64,000 bases of DNA from Thiomargarita sp. (GTDB lineage Bacteria > Pseudomonadota > Gammaproteobacteria > Beggiatoales > Beggiatoaceae), in assembly GCA_020721005.1 (NCBI GenBank), contig DYNP01000008.1, positions 1 through 64,000 of the forward strand. Direction: 5' to 3'. Shown piece by piece: positions 55,364 to 64,000 of the stretch (positions are counted from its first letter, which is position 1; each line of letters starts with the position of its first letter). A model generated the notes under the pieces. The model was not told the origin of the DNA and made no database searches. It saw only the letters and a program-made list of their open reading frames with translations. Position numbers and translations under genes: made by a program.

Positions 55364-56628
55364 CTGCCGCCACTTTTGAACGCGGCTACAATGCCCTAAA
55401 ACAACAAATCACAGCCTCCACCGCTGCCTTCTTTCAAAGTTGTGTCAGTTGTGGCATCTGCGCCGAAGCCTGCCTATTTTACACTGAAACTGGAGACCCT
55501 CATTACACTCCCATCTACAAACTAGAACCCATGCGTAAAGTTTGGGAACGGGAATACACCGTATTGGGCAAACTCAAAGCCCTCCTAGGTCTCAGCTCCA
55601 AACTCACCGATGAGGAACTGGCCAAATGGCAAGATTACATCTACAGCGGTTGCACCCTGTGTGGTCGCTGTTCCCTAGTATGTCCGGTAGGCAACGATCT
55701 GGTCAGTCTCATCCGTAACATCCGCGAAGGCATGGCTGCTGCCGGTCATGCTCCCAAGGGACTCATTGGCGCTTCCCAACGCGCAGTAAAAATAGGCAGT
55801 CCCATGGGCGTCAAACTCCCTGCCCTAAAAACCCAGATCAAACACATTGAAGAAGACACCGACCTTAAAATACCCCTCGATCAAGTCGGAGCAGAATACC
55901 TGGTCCTTCTCTCTTCCATGGAAATCGTCAACTTTCCTGAATACCTAGAAGCCATTGCCAAAATCATGAGACAAGCCGGCAAAACCTGGACCCTCTGCTC
56001 AGAAGCCTTTGAAGCCACCAATAGCGGCATTCAAATCGGATCCAGCGACATTGCCAAAGAATTAGTCAGCCGAATAGTCACTGCTGCCGAAAAATTACAA
56101 GTCAAAACCGTCATCAGTCCCGAATGCGGCCATGCTTACACCGCCATTCGTTGGGAAGGTCCCAATCTGATCGGACGTCCATTTACCTTCAAAGTCCAAC
56201 ACATCCTTGAAGTCCTAGACGAACTTCGTCAACAAGGCAAACTCAAAACCCAAGGCATGGAAGAAGCTCGTTTAACCTTCCATGACCCCTGCCAACTGGT
56301 CAGACGCGGCGGAGTCATTCAACAACCTCGTAACCTGCTCAACATGGTTGCCAAAAACTTCGTAGAAATGGAAGACCACGGTCAAGTCAACTGGTGTTGT
56401 GGAGGAGGCGGCGGACACAGTGCCATTGAAGAAGCCCATTCCCTACGAGTCAAAATTTTCCAACGCAAAAAATCCCAACTCGATGCCCTTAAAGTTGACA
56501 CCCTAGTCACCGCCTGCGCCAACTGCCGAATTGTCATCGAAGAAAACCTCGAAGAATATGAAATGGAACTGCCGGTAGTGGGACTCACGGAAATGATTGC
56601 GGAACACCTCAGCGAAGAAAAATCATAA
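55360..56628 (+). CDS. isp2: Isp2, HdrD/DsrK-like iron-sulfur protein
   Basis: A 422-residue cytoplasmic Fe-S protein. Two [4Fe-4S] motifs lie at the N-terminus: C28, C31, C34, C38 (CVSCGICAEAC) and C98, C101, C104, C108 (CTLCGRCSLVC). Two CCG-like domains follow (ECGHAYTAIRWEG...FHDPCQLVRRGG...WCCGGGGGH and TACANCRI), as in HdrD and DsrK, suggesting disulfide or special 4Fe-4S chemistry. With Isp1 it links periplasmic H2 turnover to cytoplasmic electron or sulfur metabolism. Confidence 0.9.
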   Translation: MTAATFERGYNALKQQITASTAAFFQSCVSCGICAEACLFYTETGDPHYTPIYKLEPMRKVWEREYTVLGKLKALLGLSSKLTDEELAKWQDYIYSGCTLCGRCSLVCPVGNDLVSLIRNIREGMAAAGHAPKGLIGASQRAVKIGSPMGVKLPALKTQIKHIEEDTDLKIPLDQVGAEYLVLLSSMEIVNFPEYLEAIAKIMRQAGKTWTLCSEAFEATNSGIQIGSSDIAKELVSRIVTAAEKLQVKTVISPECGHAYTAIRWEGPNLIGRPFTFKVQHILEVLDELRQQGKLKTQGMEEARLTFHDPCQLVRRGGVIQQPRNLLNMVAKNFVEMEDHGQVNWCCGGGGGHSAIEEAHSLRVKIFQRKKSQLDALKVDTLVTACANCRIVIEENLEEYEMELPVVGLTEMIAEHLSEEKS

Positions 56629-56723
56629 TTTTTCTTCACATTGCCCCTTTTACATCTGCATCTAATCTAAATCCCTCTCAATACTTTGGGAACTCAGTGT
56701 AAACCTTGGATTTTACCCTCACT

Positions 56724-57125
56724 ATGTCAAACTGTGCACGATTACCTGACAACTTCTCACTAGGGACTGTATTGCCAATTCTCCATGAAATTCGGCATGC
56801 CCTACATAACCTTTTGACAAAACGACAGGAAACCACCCTGGACTTGCGTAATTTACCCCTGTCCAAAACCGATCGAGAACAACTCCTTTTATTCCTTGGC
56901 AAAGGAGAAGTAACCGCTGAACTTAAAACCCTGGGACACAGTTTGATTTGGGAAACCTCTTTTTCAGGAATATGGGTTGTTGAACACTATGATGCAGATG
57001 AACACCTGTTAGGTCAATACCTGGAAATCACATGGATGCCCATGATTCTCAACTCCCAATCTCAGGACATTGAAACCAGTTTAGCAACATTGCAAACCCA
57101 CTTAACTCAGTTTGGGAACGAATAA
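56724..57125 (+). CDS. HupH/HyaF C-terminal-like hydrogenase maturation protein
   Basis: A 133-residue protein from the ATG at 56724; a TTG at 56706 is the longer option. The part DREQLLLFLGKGEVTAELKT...IWETSFSGIWVVEHYDADEHLLGQYLEITWMPMIL matches the C-terminal domain of HupH/HyaF hydrogenase expression/formation proteins, here as a single compact domain. It probably assists maturation of the small subunit. It sits between isp2 and hynL, an insertion into the usual isp2-hynL junction. Confidence 0.8.
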   Translation: MSNCARLPDNFSLGTVLPILHEIRHALHNLLTKRQETTLDLRNLPLSKTDREQLLLFLGKGEVTAELKTLGHSLIWETSFSGIWVVEHYDADEHLLGQYLEITWMPMILNSQSQDIETSLATLQTHLTQFGNE

Positions 57126-57268
57126 CTTTGGGACCGCTACAAACCATCCCTAATTTCCAAAAAATTCCCCATTTAAAACCTCTTGAAATCAACAATTTAT
57201 AACCAAAAGTTTAAAGTTTAACTTTCCTGAGTTTTCCCACTCACATCCGATTAACAGGAGAACCACTT

Positions 57269-59008
57269 ATGACCCAACGCATTGTTGTCGATCCCATCAC
57301 CAGGATCGAAGGCCACCTACGCATAGAAGCCCAAATGGCTGCCGACAACAAAACCATTGAAGCTGCCTACTCTGCTGGTACCATGGTTCGCGGCATCGAA
57401 ATTATCCTGCGCAACCGAGACCCACGGGACGCCTGGGCCTTTGCCCAACGCATTTGTGGAGTATGTACCCTTGTACACGGCATGGCTTCCATTCGGGCTG
57501 TTGAGAACGCCCTCAACTACCCCATTCCACCCAATGCCCAACTCATTCGCAACCTCATGATCGGCGCCCAATACATACACGATCATGTCATGCACTTCTA
57601 CCATTTACACGCTCTTGACTGGGTAGATGTAGTCTCAGCCCTCAGTGCTGACCCCAAAGCCACCACTGACCTTGCCCAATCCCTCAGCAACTATCCCAAA
57701 TCCTCCCCCGGCTATTTTTCAGACGTCCAGAAAAAACTCAAAAACTTTGTCGACAGCGGCCAACTGGGCATTTTTGCCAATGGCTATTGGGGACACCCTG
57801 CTTACAAACTTCCTCCCGAAGCCAATCTCATGGCCGTTGCCCATTACCTAGACGCCTTAGTGTGGCAAAGAGACGTCGCCAAACTACATGCCATCTTTGG
57901 CGGCAAAAATCCCCATCCCAACTTTGTAGTGGGAGGCATGCCCTGCGCCATTGACCTCAACTCTGATTCTGCCCTCAACGCCAAAAAACTCTCGCAAGTT
58001 CAAGATATTATCAACAATATGCGGGAATTTGTGGAACAAGTTTATCTTCCAGACACCCTGGCCATTGCCAGTTTCTACAAAGACTGGGGCAGCCAAGGAG
58101 AAGGACTAGGGAACTTCCTCAGCTATGGCGACTTTCCAGAAAATGGCAGTGCTGACCCTGCCACCTTTCTCATTCCCTCTGGAGTCATTTTAAATCGCGA
58201 CCTTAGCACCATCCACCCGGTTGACCTCCATGATCCCGAACAAATTCAAGAATTTATTGCCCACGCCTGGTATGATTACACTATTGGAAAAGACAAGGGA
58301 CTTCATCCTTATCAAGGGGAAACCACCTTCAACTACACCGGTCCCCAACCTCCCTATCAACAATTGGATGTTGAAAAAGACTATTCTTGGCTCAAATCAC
58401 CACGTTGGAAGGGACCAGATGGGCGTTTTCATGCCGTTGAAGTCGGCCCACTGGCTCGGGTCCTATTACTCTATGCCAAAGGTCATGCAGGCACCAAAGA
58501 ATTAGTTGACCGGGCTCTGGCTCAACTCCAAATTCCCATCACCGCCCTCTATTCCACATTGGGACGCACTGCAGCCCGCACCCTAGAAACCAAAATCATC
58601 GGCGACGCCATGCAAGGCTGGTATGACCAACTCATCGCCAACATCAAATCAGGAGACACCCAAACTTTCAATGAAACCCTTTGGGATCCAAGCACTTGGC
58701 CCCAACAAGCCAAAGGTGTCGGTTATATGGAAGCCCCTCGCGGTGCACTGGCCCACTGGATTGTCATTGAAAATGGAAAAATTGCCAACTATCAAGCCGT
58801 AGTTCCCAGCACTTGGAATGCCGGTCCCCGGGACCCCGAAGGGCAGGCCGGCGCCTATGAAGCAGCTTTACAAGGCCATGTTTTGCACGATCCCCAACAA
58901 CCCATTGAAATTTTACGCACTATTCACAGTTTCGATCCTTGTATCGCCTGCGCAGTTCATCTTAGCAATCACCAAGGAGAAGATCTGTTACAAGTCAAAG
59001 TGCGATAA
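57269..59008 (+). CDS. hynL: [NiFe] hydrogenase large subunit
   Basis: A 579-residue catalytic subunit. Ni-Fe ligands are C63 and C66 in RICGVCTLVHG and C558 and C561 in DPCIACAVH. After H564 there is a 15-residue C-terminal peptide that a specific endopeptidase should remove after metal insertion; no such protease gene is in the window. MTQRIVVDPITRIEGHLRIEA is the typical N-terminus. AGGAG precedes the ATG by 7 bp. The enzyme can oxidise H2 or reduce sulfur or protons; direction is not decided by sequence. Confidence 0.95.
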   Translation: MTQRIVVDPITRIEGHLRIEAQMAADNKTIEAAYSAGTMVRGIEIILRNRDPRDAWAFAQRICGVCTLVHGMASIRAVENALNYPIPPNAQLIRNLMIGAQYIHDHVMHFYHLHALDWVDVVSALSADPKATTDLAQSLSNYPKSSPGYFSDVQKKLKNFVDSGQLGIFANGYWGHPAYKLPPEANLMAVAHYLDALVWQRDVAKLHAIFGGKNPHPNFVVGGMPCAIDLNSDSALNAKKLSQVQDIINNMREFVEQVYLPDTLAIASFYKDWGSQGEGLGNFLSYGDFPENGSADPATFLIPSGVILNRDLSTIHPVDLHDPEQIQEFIAHAWYDYTIGKDKGLHPYQGETTFNYTGPQPPYQQLDVEKDYSWLKSPRWKGPDGRFHAVEVGPLARVLLLYAKGHAGTKELVDRALAQLQIPITALYSTLGRTAARTLETKIIGDAMQGWYDQLIANIKSGDTQTFNETLWDPSTWPQQAKGVGYMEAPRGALAHWIVIENGKIANYQAVVPSTWNAGPRDPEGQAGAYEAALQGHVLHDPQQPIEILRTIHSFDPCIACAVHLSNHQGEDLLQVKVR

Positions 59009-59226
59009 TCATTCCCTCCCCATTCGTAACTGCTGCAAACCATAGAGTCGACTGCAAACTCTCCCGAAAAATTGCCTAAACTCTTAATTTTATACAGAAA
59101 ATTATTGAGACAACTGTCTATTATCTCGTTCCCAATTGGTGGAGAAAACTGAAAAATCCTATTCAGAGATGCATCCAGGGATGAGCAGTTTTTTCCACCC
59201 CAACTTTTGCTACTTATCACCCATAT

Positions 59227-62200
59227 ATGATTGCACTTCCCAATTATAAAATGCTCAATAAAATTTACGAAAGTACTCGTTCCCTAGTCTATCGTGCTCA
59301 ACGAGTCGGAGATCAACCTTGCCCGGTTATTCTCAAAGTCTTAAAAGAAGACTATCCAAGCCCAGATAACATTACCAGATATTATCAAGAATATGAAATT
59401 GTTCGCAAACTGGATATTCCCGAAGTAGTTAAAGTGTATGCCTTAGAAAAATTCCAAAACACTTTAGTGATTGTTTTAGAAGATTTCAACGGAAAATCCT
59501 TGAAACAATACCTACAAAGAAAAAGGCTAACCTTGGAAGAATTTCTCACCTTGGCAATTGAAATTACCAAAGCTTTGGGAAAAATCCATGCTGCCAACAT
59601 TATTCATAAAGACATTAATCCCACCAATATCCTCATCGATCCTGCCAATCGACACATCAAACTGAATGATTTTGGCATTGCTTCCCTATTGCCCAAAGAA
59701 AATCCCACTTTTAAGAATCCTGAGAAATTACAAGGCACTTTACCCTACATGTCTCCGGAACAAACTGGACGCATGAATCGATTCATCGATTACCGGACTG
59801 ATTTTTATGCCCTTGGGATCACCTTTTATGAAATGCTCACTCAACATTTGCCATTTTCCACCACTGAGCCCATTGAGCTGGTCCACTGCCATTTGGCTAA
59901 ACAACCCCTAGCTCCTCATTTGCTCAATCCTGCTATTCCAGAAATTATTTCCAATGTTATCATGAAATTAATGGAGAAAACGGCAGAATCTCGTTACCAA
60001 AGTGCTTGGGGAATCAAGACAGATTTAGAAAATATTCTCAATCAGATACGTTACCAAAATAGTTTTACCAATTTTCCGCTGGGTCTTCAAGATGCTTCCG
60101 ACAAATTGCACCTGCCCCAAAAATTATATGGAAGGGAACAGGAAATCCAAACTTTACTGAGCAGTTTTGAATTGGCCAGTTTGGGAAATACCGAATTATT
60201 ATTGATTGCAGGAAGAGGGGGAATAGGAAAATCTTCACTGGTCCATGAAATTTACAAGCCTATTACCCAAAAAAGAGGTTATTTTATTTCCGGGCAATTC
60301 GATCAATTGAAACGAGATATACCTTATTCTGCACTTATTCAGGCATTTAGAGACCTCGTTCAACAAATTCTAACGGAAAGTAACATTTCCCTCATCAACT
60401 GGCAAAGTAAATTATTGGAAGAATTGGGTGAGCAAGCACAATTGGTCGTGGAACTGATTCCAGAATTAACCCGAATTATTGGCAGTCAGCTCGCTCTGGT
60501 TCCTTTGGACAGTGCCAGCGAGAATGAAAATCGTTTTAACTCAGCATGGAAACATTTCATTCAATTATTTTGTCAACCTCAACATCCTTTAGTTATTTTT
60601 CTGGATGATTTACAATGGGCGGATACCGCCAGTCTCAAGTTAATCAGTGTGCTTATGAAAGACATGCCCTACCTATTTCTAATTGGGGCTTATCGAGAAA
60701 ATCGAGTCAATGCCACGCATCCTTTGCAACTGACCATAGAGAATATGAAAAAAACAGGTATTGGGGTAAAAACTCTGTGTTTACGCCCGTTAACCCTGGC
60801 ACATATCAGTGAATTTTTAGCCGACACCTTCAGCACTTCAATAGAAAAAACTTATGAGTTAGCAGAATTAGTCTTGGAAAAAACCCAAGGGAATCCTTTT
60901 TTCATCAATGAATTTCTAAAATCACTCTATGAAGAAAAATTAATCGAATTTGTTCCACCATTTTGTCAATTGCCCGGACAATGGTTAGATAAATCAGAAA
61001 ACCCAAACCTTTGGCGATGGGACCTAGCCAAGATCAAAGCCTGTAACCTGGCTGACAATGTAGTTGAATTATTATCCAACAAATTACAAAAATTGAATCA
61101 TCAAACCCAACAGGTATTGAAACTGGCCGCCTGTATTGGCAACAGTTTTGATCTGAAATTGTTGTCCACAGTTTACCAAAAATCCTGTGAAGAAACAATT
61201 CATGATCTGTGGGAATCTGTTGTAGAAGGCTTAATTTTACCCACCCAAGAAATGTATCATGCGGTGGCTTTCGATGAACAACATCCTGTTGCCTGTGTGG
61301 AATATAAATTTGCACATGATCGAATTAGAGAAGCTGTTTATTCTCTCATTCCCACTATACAGAAACAAATTGTCCATCGACGAATCGGACGAGCTTTGTT
61401 GGAAAAAATGCCTTCTGAGCAATCTGAGCAAAATATCTTTACCGTGGTTGAACAACTTAATTTTGCGATTCCTCTGATTAAGCACCCAGAAGAAGCAGAT
61501 GAAGTGGCAGTGTTGAATCTCTTGGCCGGCAGAAAGGCTAAAGATTCAGCAGCTTATGGACCAGCTTTTAAACATTTAAAAATCGGTACTGAATTGTTGG
61601 GCCAAGACAGTTGGCAACGACAATATCAACTTTCCCTTGCCTTATTTGTAGAAACTGCCGAACTTGCCTATTTAAGCGCTCAATTTGCTGATTTGGAACG
61701 TTTAGTGACCACGGTATTGCAAAATACAGAAAGTTTATTGGATCAAGTCAAAGTGTATGAAGCCAAGATTCGAGCTTTAATTCTGCAAAATAAATTGCCA
61801 GAAGCTATTGAAACTGCACTGATGGTTTTAAAATTGTTCAATGTCCAGTTCCCAATTCTTCCCAATCCTTGGCATACAAAATGGGGGCTGTTAAAAATTA
61901 AATTTCAACTGTATCGTTTACGCTACCAATTTACAGTCACTCAAGCCAAAACTATTAAACTTATTTTGCAAGCTCTGCTCAATTTGCCCAAAATGACCAA
62001 TCCTTATACCTTGGCTACCATGCGCATTTTATCCTTGTTGCATATTGCTGCTTACAAGGCCAAACCGGAATTGTTCCCACTGGTGGTATTCAAACAAGTT
62101 TCATTGTCCATTCGACAAGGGAATGCTAATGAATCTGCATTTGCTTATTCTGCATTGGGTATGATTTTAGGTGCTCTTGAAAATGATGTTGCCACAGCTT

Positions 62201-64000
62201 CCCAATTTGCAGAAATTGCCTTGGAATTGGTGGAAAAGTTAGAAGCCAAGGAAGTTAAAGCAAGGACCCTCGTGATAGTCAATTCTCATATCAAACATTG
62301 GCAAGCTCATCTTCAAGACAGTTTACCCATTTTACAAGAAGCTCATCATATTGGTTTAGAAACGGGTGAAATTGAATTTGCCGCTTTGTCCATAAATGCC
62401 TATTGTTATGCCAGTTATCTGGTTGGTAATTCATTGAATATATGTGAAAAAGAGGCAGAGGCTTATACCCAAACCTTGTTGCAATTAAAACATATCAGTG
62501 GCATTACTGTAAATGAAATGTTACAGCAAATGTTATTTAATTTGTCCAGTTTGACTGGAGATACTTCCGAGGTGACTCCCTGTTGTTTGGTGGGCAAATA
62601 TTTTGATGAGGATTACAGTGTGCCCCTATTGAGGCAAGCCAATGATCAGAGCAGTTTATTTTTATTTCACAGCAGTAAATTAAATTTATGTTATTTGTTT
62701 CAATATTATGAGCAGGCTTTAGAGCATGCCAGACTGGCTGAATCCTGTCTGAATGGAGTGATGGGATTTTTTGGGGTGCCTTGGTTTTATTTTTATGATT
62801 CACTAACCTGTTTGGCGCTGTATGAGCGAGAACTAAATCAAGCATCTCCCTCTGATCCCTCCAACCATTCCCAAGTTAATATACGATCCCAGGATCAACC
62901 ACGGTCTCAAGATCAACAATTACTGAAAAAAGTCCTTGTTAACCAAAAGAAAATGAAAGAATGGGCAGATTGGGCACCAATGAATTATTTGCACAAGTAC
63001 TATTTAATCGAAGCAGAGCGGACCAGAATTTTAGGACAGCATTCTTTAGCCAGAGAATATTATCACAAAGCCATTGCTTTGGCCCAACGCAGCGAATATT
63101 TAAATGAGGAAGCTTTGGCTTATGAGTTAACTGCCCATTTTTATCAGTTGATTCAAGAGGAACAATTGGCTCATTACTATTATCGTAATGCCCATCATGC
63201 TTATCAGCGCTGGGGAGCCACTTCCAAAGTTATTGACTTGGAGCAACGGTGCGCAGGAATTTTCTTTCAGCCAGAAGGGCCATTGAATTTTAACCAAACT
63301 ATTCAACCTACTTTGACTGCTTCAGTCAGTTATTCAACTGAACAGAATTTGGTGGATATTTTTGATCTAAAAGGAGTATTTAAAGCTTCGCAAGCCATCT
63401 CTGAAGAATTGGTGTTGGAAAAGTTATTGAGCAAACTGATGAAAATTGTGCTGGAGAATGCAGGTGCTCAGCATTGTACATTGCTACTGATGGAAAAGGG
63501 AGAATTGAGAATAGAAGCCCAAGGTTCCGTTGATCAAAAGCAAATCACAGTGTTGCAATCTTTACCCTTGTCTCGAGATTCTGCTTTGCCTGTCAGTTTG
63601 ATCAACTATGTGGCTCGTTCTCAAGAATTGGTTATTTTATCAGAAGCAGCTCACAGCGGTAAATTTACCCGGGATCCTTATATTATTCAACATCAAATAA
63701 AATCCATATTATGCGTTCCCTTATTAAATCAGGGAGGGTTAATCGGCCTATTTTATTTGGAAAATAATCTGATGAAAGGGGCATTTACAGCAAACCGTTT
63801 GGAAATTGTGAATTTATTGTCTTCCCAAATTGCAGTGTCTATTAAAAACGCACGCTTGTATGCGGATACTAAGGCTTTGAATTATAAGCTGAAAGAGAGC
63901 GAGGAACGTTTTCGGATCATTGCGGAGACCACTCCTATTCCTTTGGTGATTACTCGGATTTCCGACCATATTATTTTATATGCCAATGCCCAGATGGTAA
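59227..64000 (+). CDS. Ser/Thr kinase-AAA ATPase-GAF-PAS signalling protein (partial, runs off the right edge)
   Basis: Open for 1591 codons with no stop before the edge. Residues 8-270 are a protein kinase (VILKVLK Lys, IIHKDINPTN with Asp129, DFG at 148-150, YMSPEQTG); the Gly loop is degenerate. Residues 295 to about 560 form an AAA/STAND-like ATPase with P-loop GRGGIGKS at 329-336 and Walker B-like LVIFLDDLQWAD. A long helical TPR-like region follows, then a GAF domain (about 1375-1545) and the start of a PAS domain (ERFRIIAETTPIPLVITRI). This matches the trifunctional kinase/ATPase/sensor histidine kinase family, so a histidine kinase probably follows outside the window. The ATG at 59227 has no clear ribosome site, so the start is uncertain. 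Confidence 0.85.
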   Translation, partial: MIALPNYKMLNKIYESTRSLVYRAQRVGDQPCPVILKVLKEDYPSPDNITRYYQEYEIVRKLDIPEVVKVYALEKFQNTLVIVLEDFNGKSLKQYLQRKRLTLEEFLTLAIEITKALGKIHAANIIHKDINPTNILIDPANRHIKLNDFGIASLLPKENPTFKNPEKLQGTLPYMSPEQTGRMNRFIDYRTDFYALGITFYEMLTQHLPFSTTEPIELVHCHLAKQPLAPHLLNPAIPEIISNVIMKLMEKTAESRYQSAWGIKTDLENILNQIRYQNSFTNFPLGLQDASDKLHLPQKLYGREQEIQTLLSSFELASLGNTELLLIAGRGGIGKSSLVHEIYKPITQKRGYFISGQFDQLKRDIPYSALIQAFRDLVQQILTESNISLINWQSKLLEELGEQAQLVVELIPELTRIIGSQLALVPLDSASENENRFNSAWKHFIQLFCQPQHPLVIFLDDLQWADTASLKLISVLMKDMPYLFLIGAYRENRVNATHPLQLTIENMKKTGIGVKTLCLRPLTLAHISEFLADTFSTSIEKTYELAELVLEKTQGNPFFINEFLKSLYEEKLIEFVPPFCQLPGQWLDKSENPNLWRWDLAKIKACNLADNVVELLSNKLQKLNHQTQQVLKLAACIGNSFDLKLLSTVYQKSCEETIHDLWESVVEGLILPTQEMYHAVAFDEQHPVACVEYKFAHDRIREAVYSLIPTIQKQIVHRRIGRALLEKMPSEQSEQNIFTVVEQLNFAIPLIKHPEEADEVAVLNLLAGRKAKDSAAYGPAFKHLKIGTELLGQDSWQRQYQLSLALFVETAELAYLSAQFADLERLVTTVLQNTESLLDQVKVYEAKIRALILQNKLPEAIETALMVLKLFNVQFPILPNPWHTKWGLLKIKFQLYRLRYQFTVTQAKTIKLILQALLNLPKMTNPYTLATMRILSLLHIAAYKAKPELFPLVVFKQVSLSIRQGNANESAFAYSALGMILGALENDVATASQFAEIALELVEKLEAKEVKARTLVIVNSHIKHWQAHLQDSLPILQEAHHIGLETGEIEFAALSINAYCYASYLVGNSLNICEKEAEAYTQTLLQLKHISGITVNEMLQQMLFNLSSLTGDTSEVTPCCLVGKYFDEDYSVPLLRQANDQSSLFLFHSSKLNLCYLFQYYEQALEHARLAESCLNGVMGFFGVPWFYFYDSLTCLALYERELNQASPSDPSNHSQVNIRSQDQPRSQDQQLLKKVLVNQKKMKEWADWAPMNYLHKYYLIEAERTRILGQHSLAREYYHKAIALAQRSEYLNEEALAYELTAHFYQLIQEEQLAHYYYRNAHHAYQRWGATSKVIDLEQRCAGIFFQPEGPLNFNQTIQPTLTASVSYSTEQNLVDIFDLKGVFKASQAISEELVLEKLLSKLMKIVLENAGAQHCTLLLMEKGELRIEAQGSVDQKQITVLQSLPLSRDSALPVSLINYVARSQELVILSEAAHSGKFTRDPYIIQHQIKSILCVPLLNQGGLIGLFYLENNLMKGAFTANRLEIVNLLSSQIAVSIKNARLYADTKALNYKLKESEERFRIIAETTPIPLVITRISDHIILYANAQMV

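Overview
The window looks like the chromosome of a gammaproteobacterium close to the large sulfur bacteria (Thiotrichaceae: Beggiatoa, Thioploca and Thiomargarita relatives); the genus cannot be decided from the sequence. Housekeeping blocks have gammaproteobacterial order (rlmN-pilW-rodZ-ispG-hisS-yfgM-bamB; kdsD-kdsC-lptC-lptA-lptB-rpoN-hpf-ptsN-hprK; atpIBEFHAGDC). Accessory traits also fit: an Isp-type [NiFe] hydrogenase arranged as in purple sulfur bacteria, a secreted caspase-like protease, formylglycine-generating-enzyme-like (FGE/SUMF1) domains, and many short repeat arrays.

Layout. 1-500: right end of a repeat element. 550-4626: serine synthesis (serA, serC), a YqaA-like membrane protein and rimO. 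4736-6210: two copies of an inverted-repeat element around a small toxin-immunity-like pair. 6336-11397 (minus): a three-gene conflict-system operon made of a nucleosidase with a VMAP-C-like tail, a MoxR AAA+ ATPase, and a vWA-like/FGE protein. 11561-19074: zapE, DUF2784, a glycosyltransferase-sulfotransferase fusion, glcD, an arsR-permease-thioredoxin operon, a hydrolase and a ferredoxin. 19334-37095: moeA, rlmN and the envelope/LPS/rpoN blocks. 37995-46170: gpmA and the F1Fo ATP synthase. 46209-49131: repeat elements around an OmpA-like and a DUF4384 protein. 49254-52528: a diversity-generating retroelement (DGR). 53610-59008: group 1e-like hydrogenase. 59227-64000: start of a very long kinase/ATPase/GAF/PAS signalling protein that leaves the window.

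The most interesting system is the DGR. It has a target gene ending in a 116-bp variable repeat (VR1), an Avd-like gene, a DGR-type reverse transcriptase (IGNLTSQ and YVDD) and a 116-bp template repeat (TR) three bases after the RT stop. VR1 differs from TR at 15 positions and all 15 are adenines in TR. A second 116-bp variable repeat (VR2) lies about 44 kb away on the opposite strand, at the 3' end of the vWA/FGE gene of the conflict operon; it also differs from TR at 15 positions, all adenines in TR. One RT/TR cassette therefore appears to diversify two FGE/C-type-lectin-fold domains: one on a secreted caspase-like protein and one on the vWA-like subunit of a nucleosidase-MoxR-vWA system.

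Two families of non-autonomous, MITE-like elements shape the intergenic space. Family 1 has termini reading GRCCTCTTGCAAAAGTA next to TA dinucleotides and carries internal tandem arrays with the core GGCTAAAGCCTCCACTCCAA. Family 2 is 274 bp long with about 49-bp inverted ends. No tRNA, rRNA or CRISPR array was recognised.
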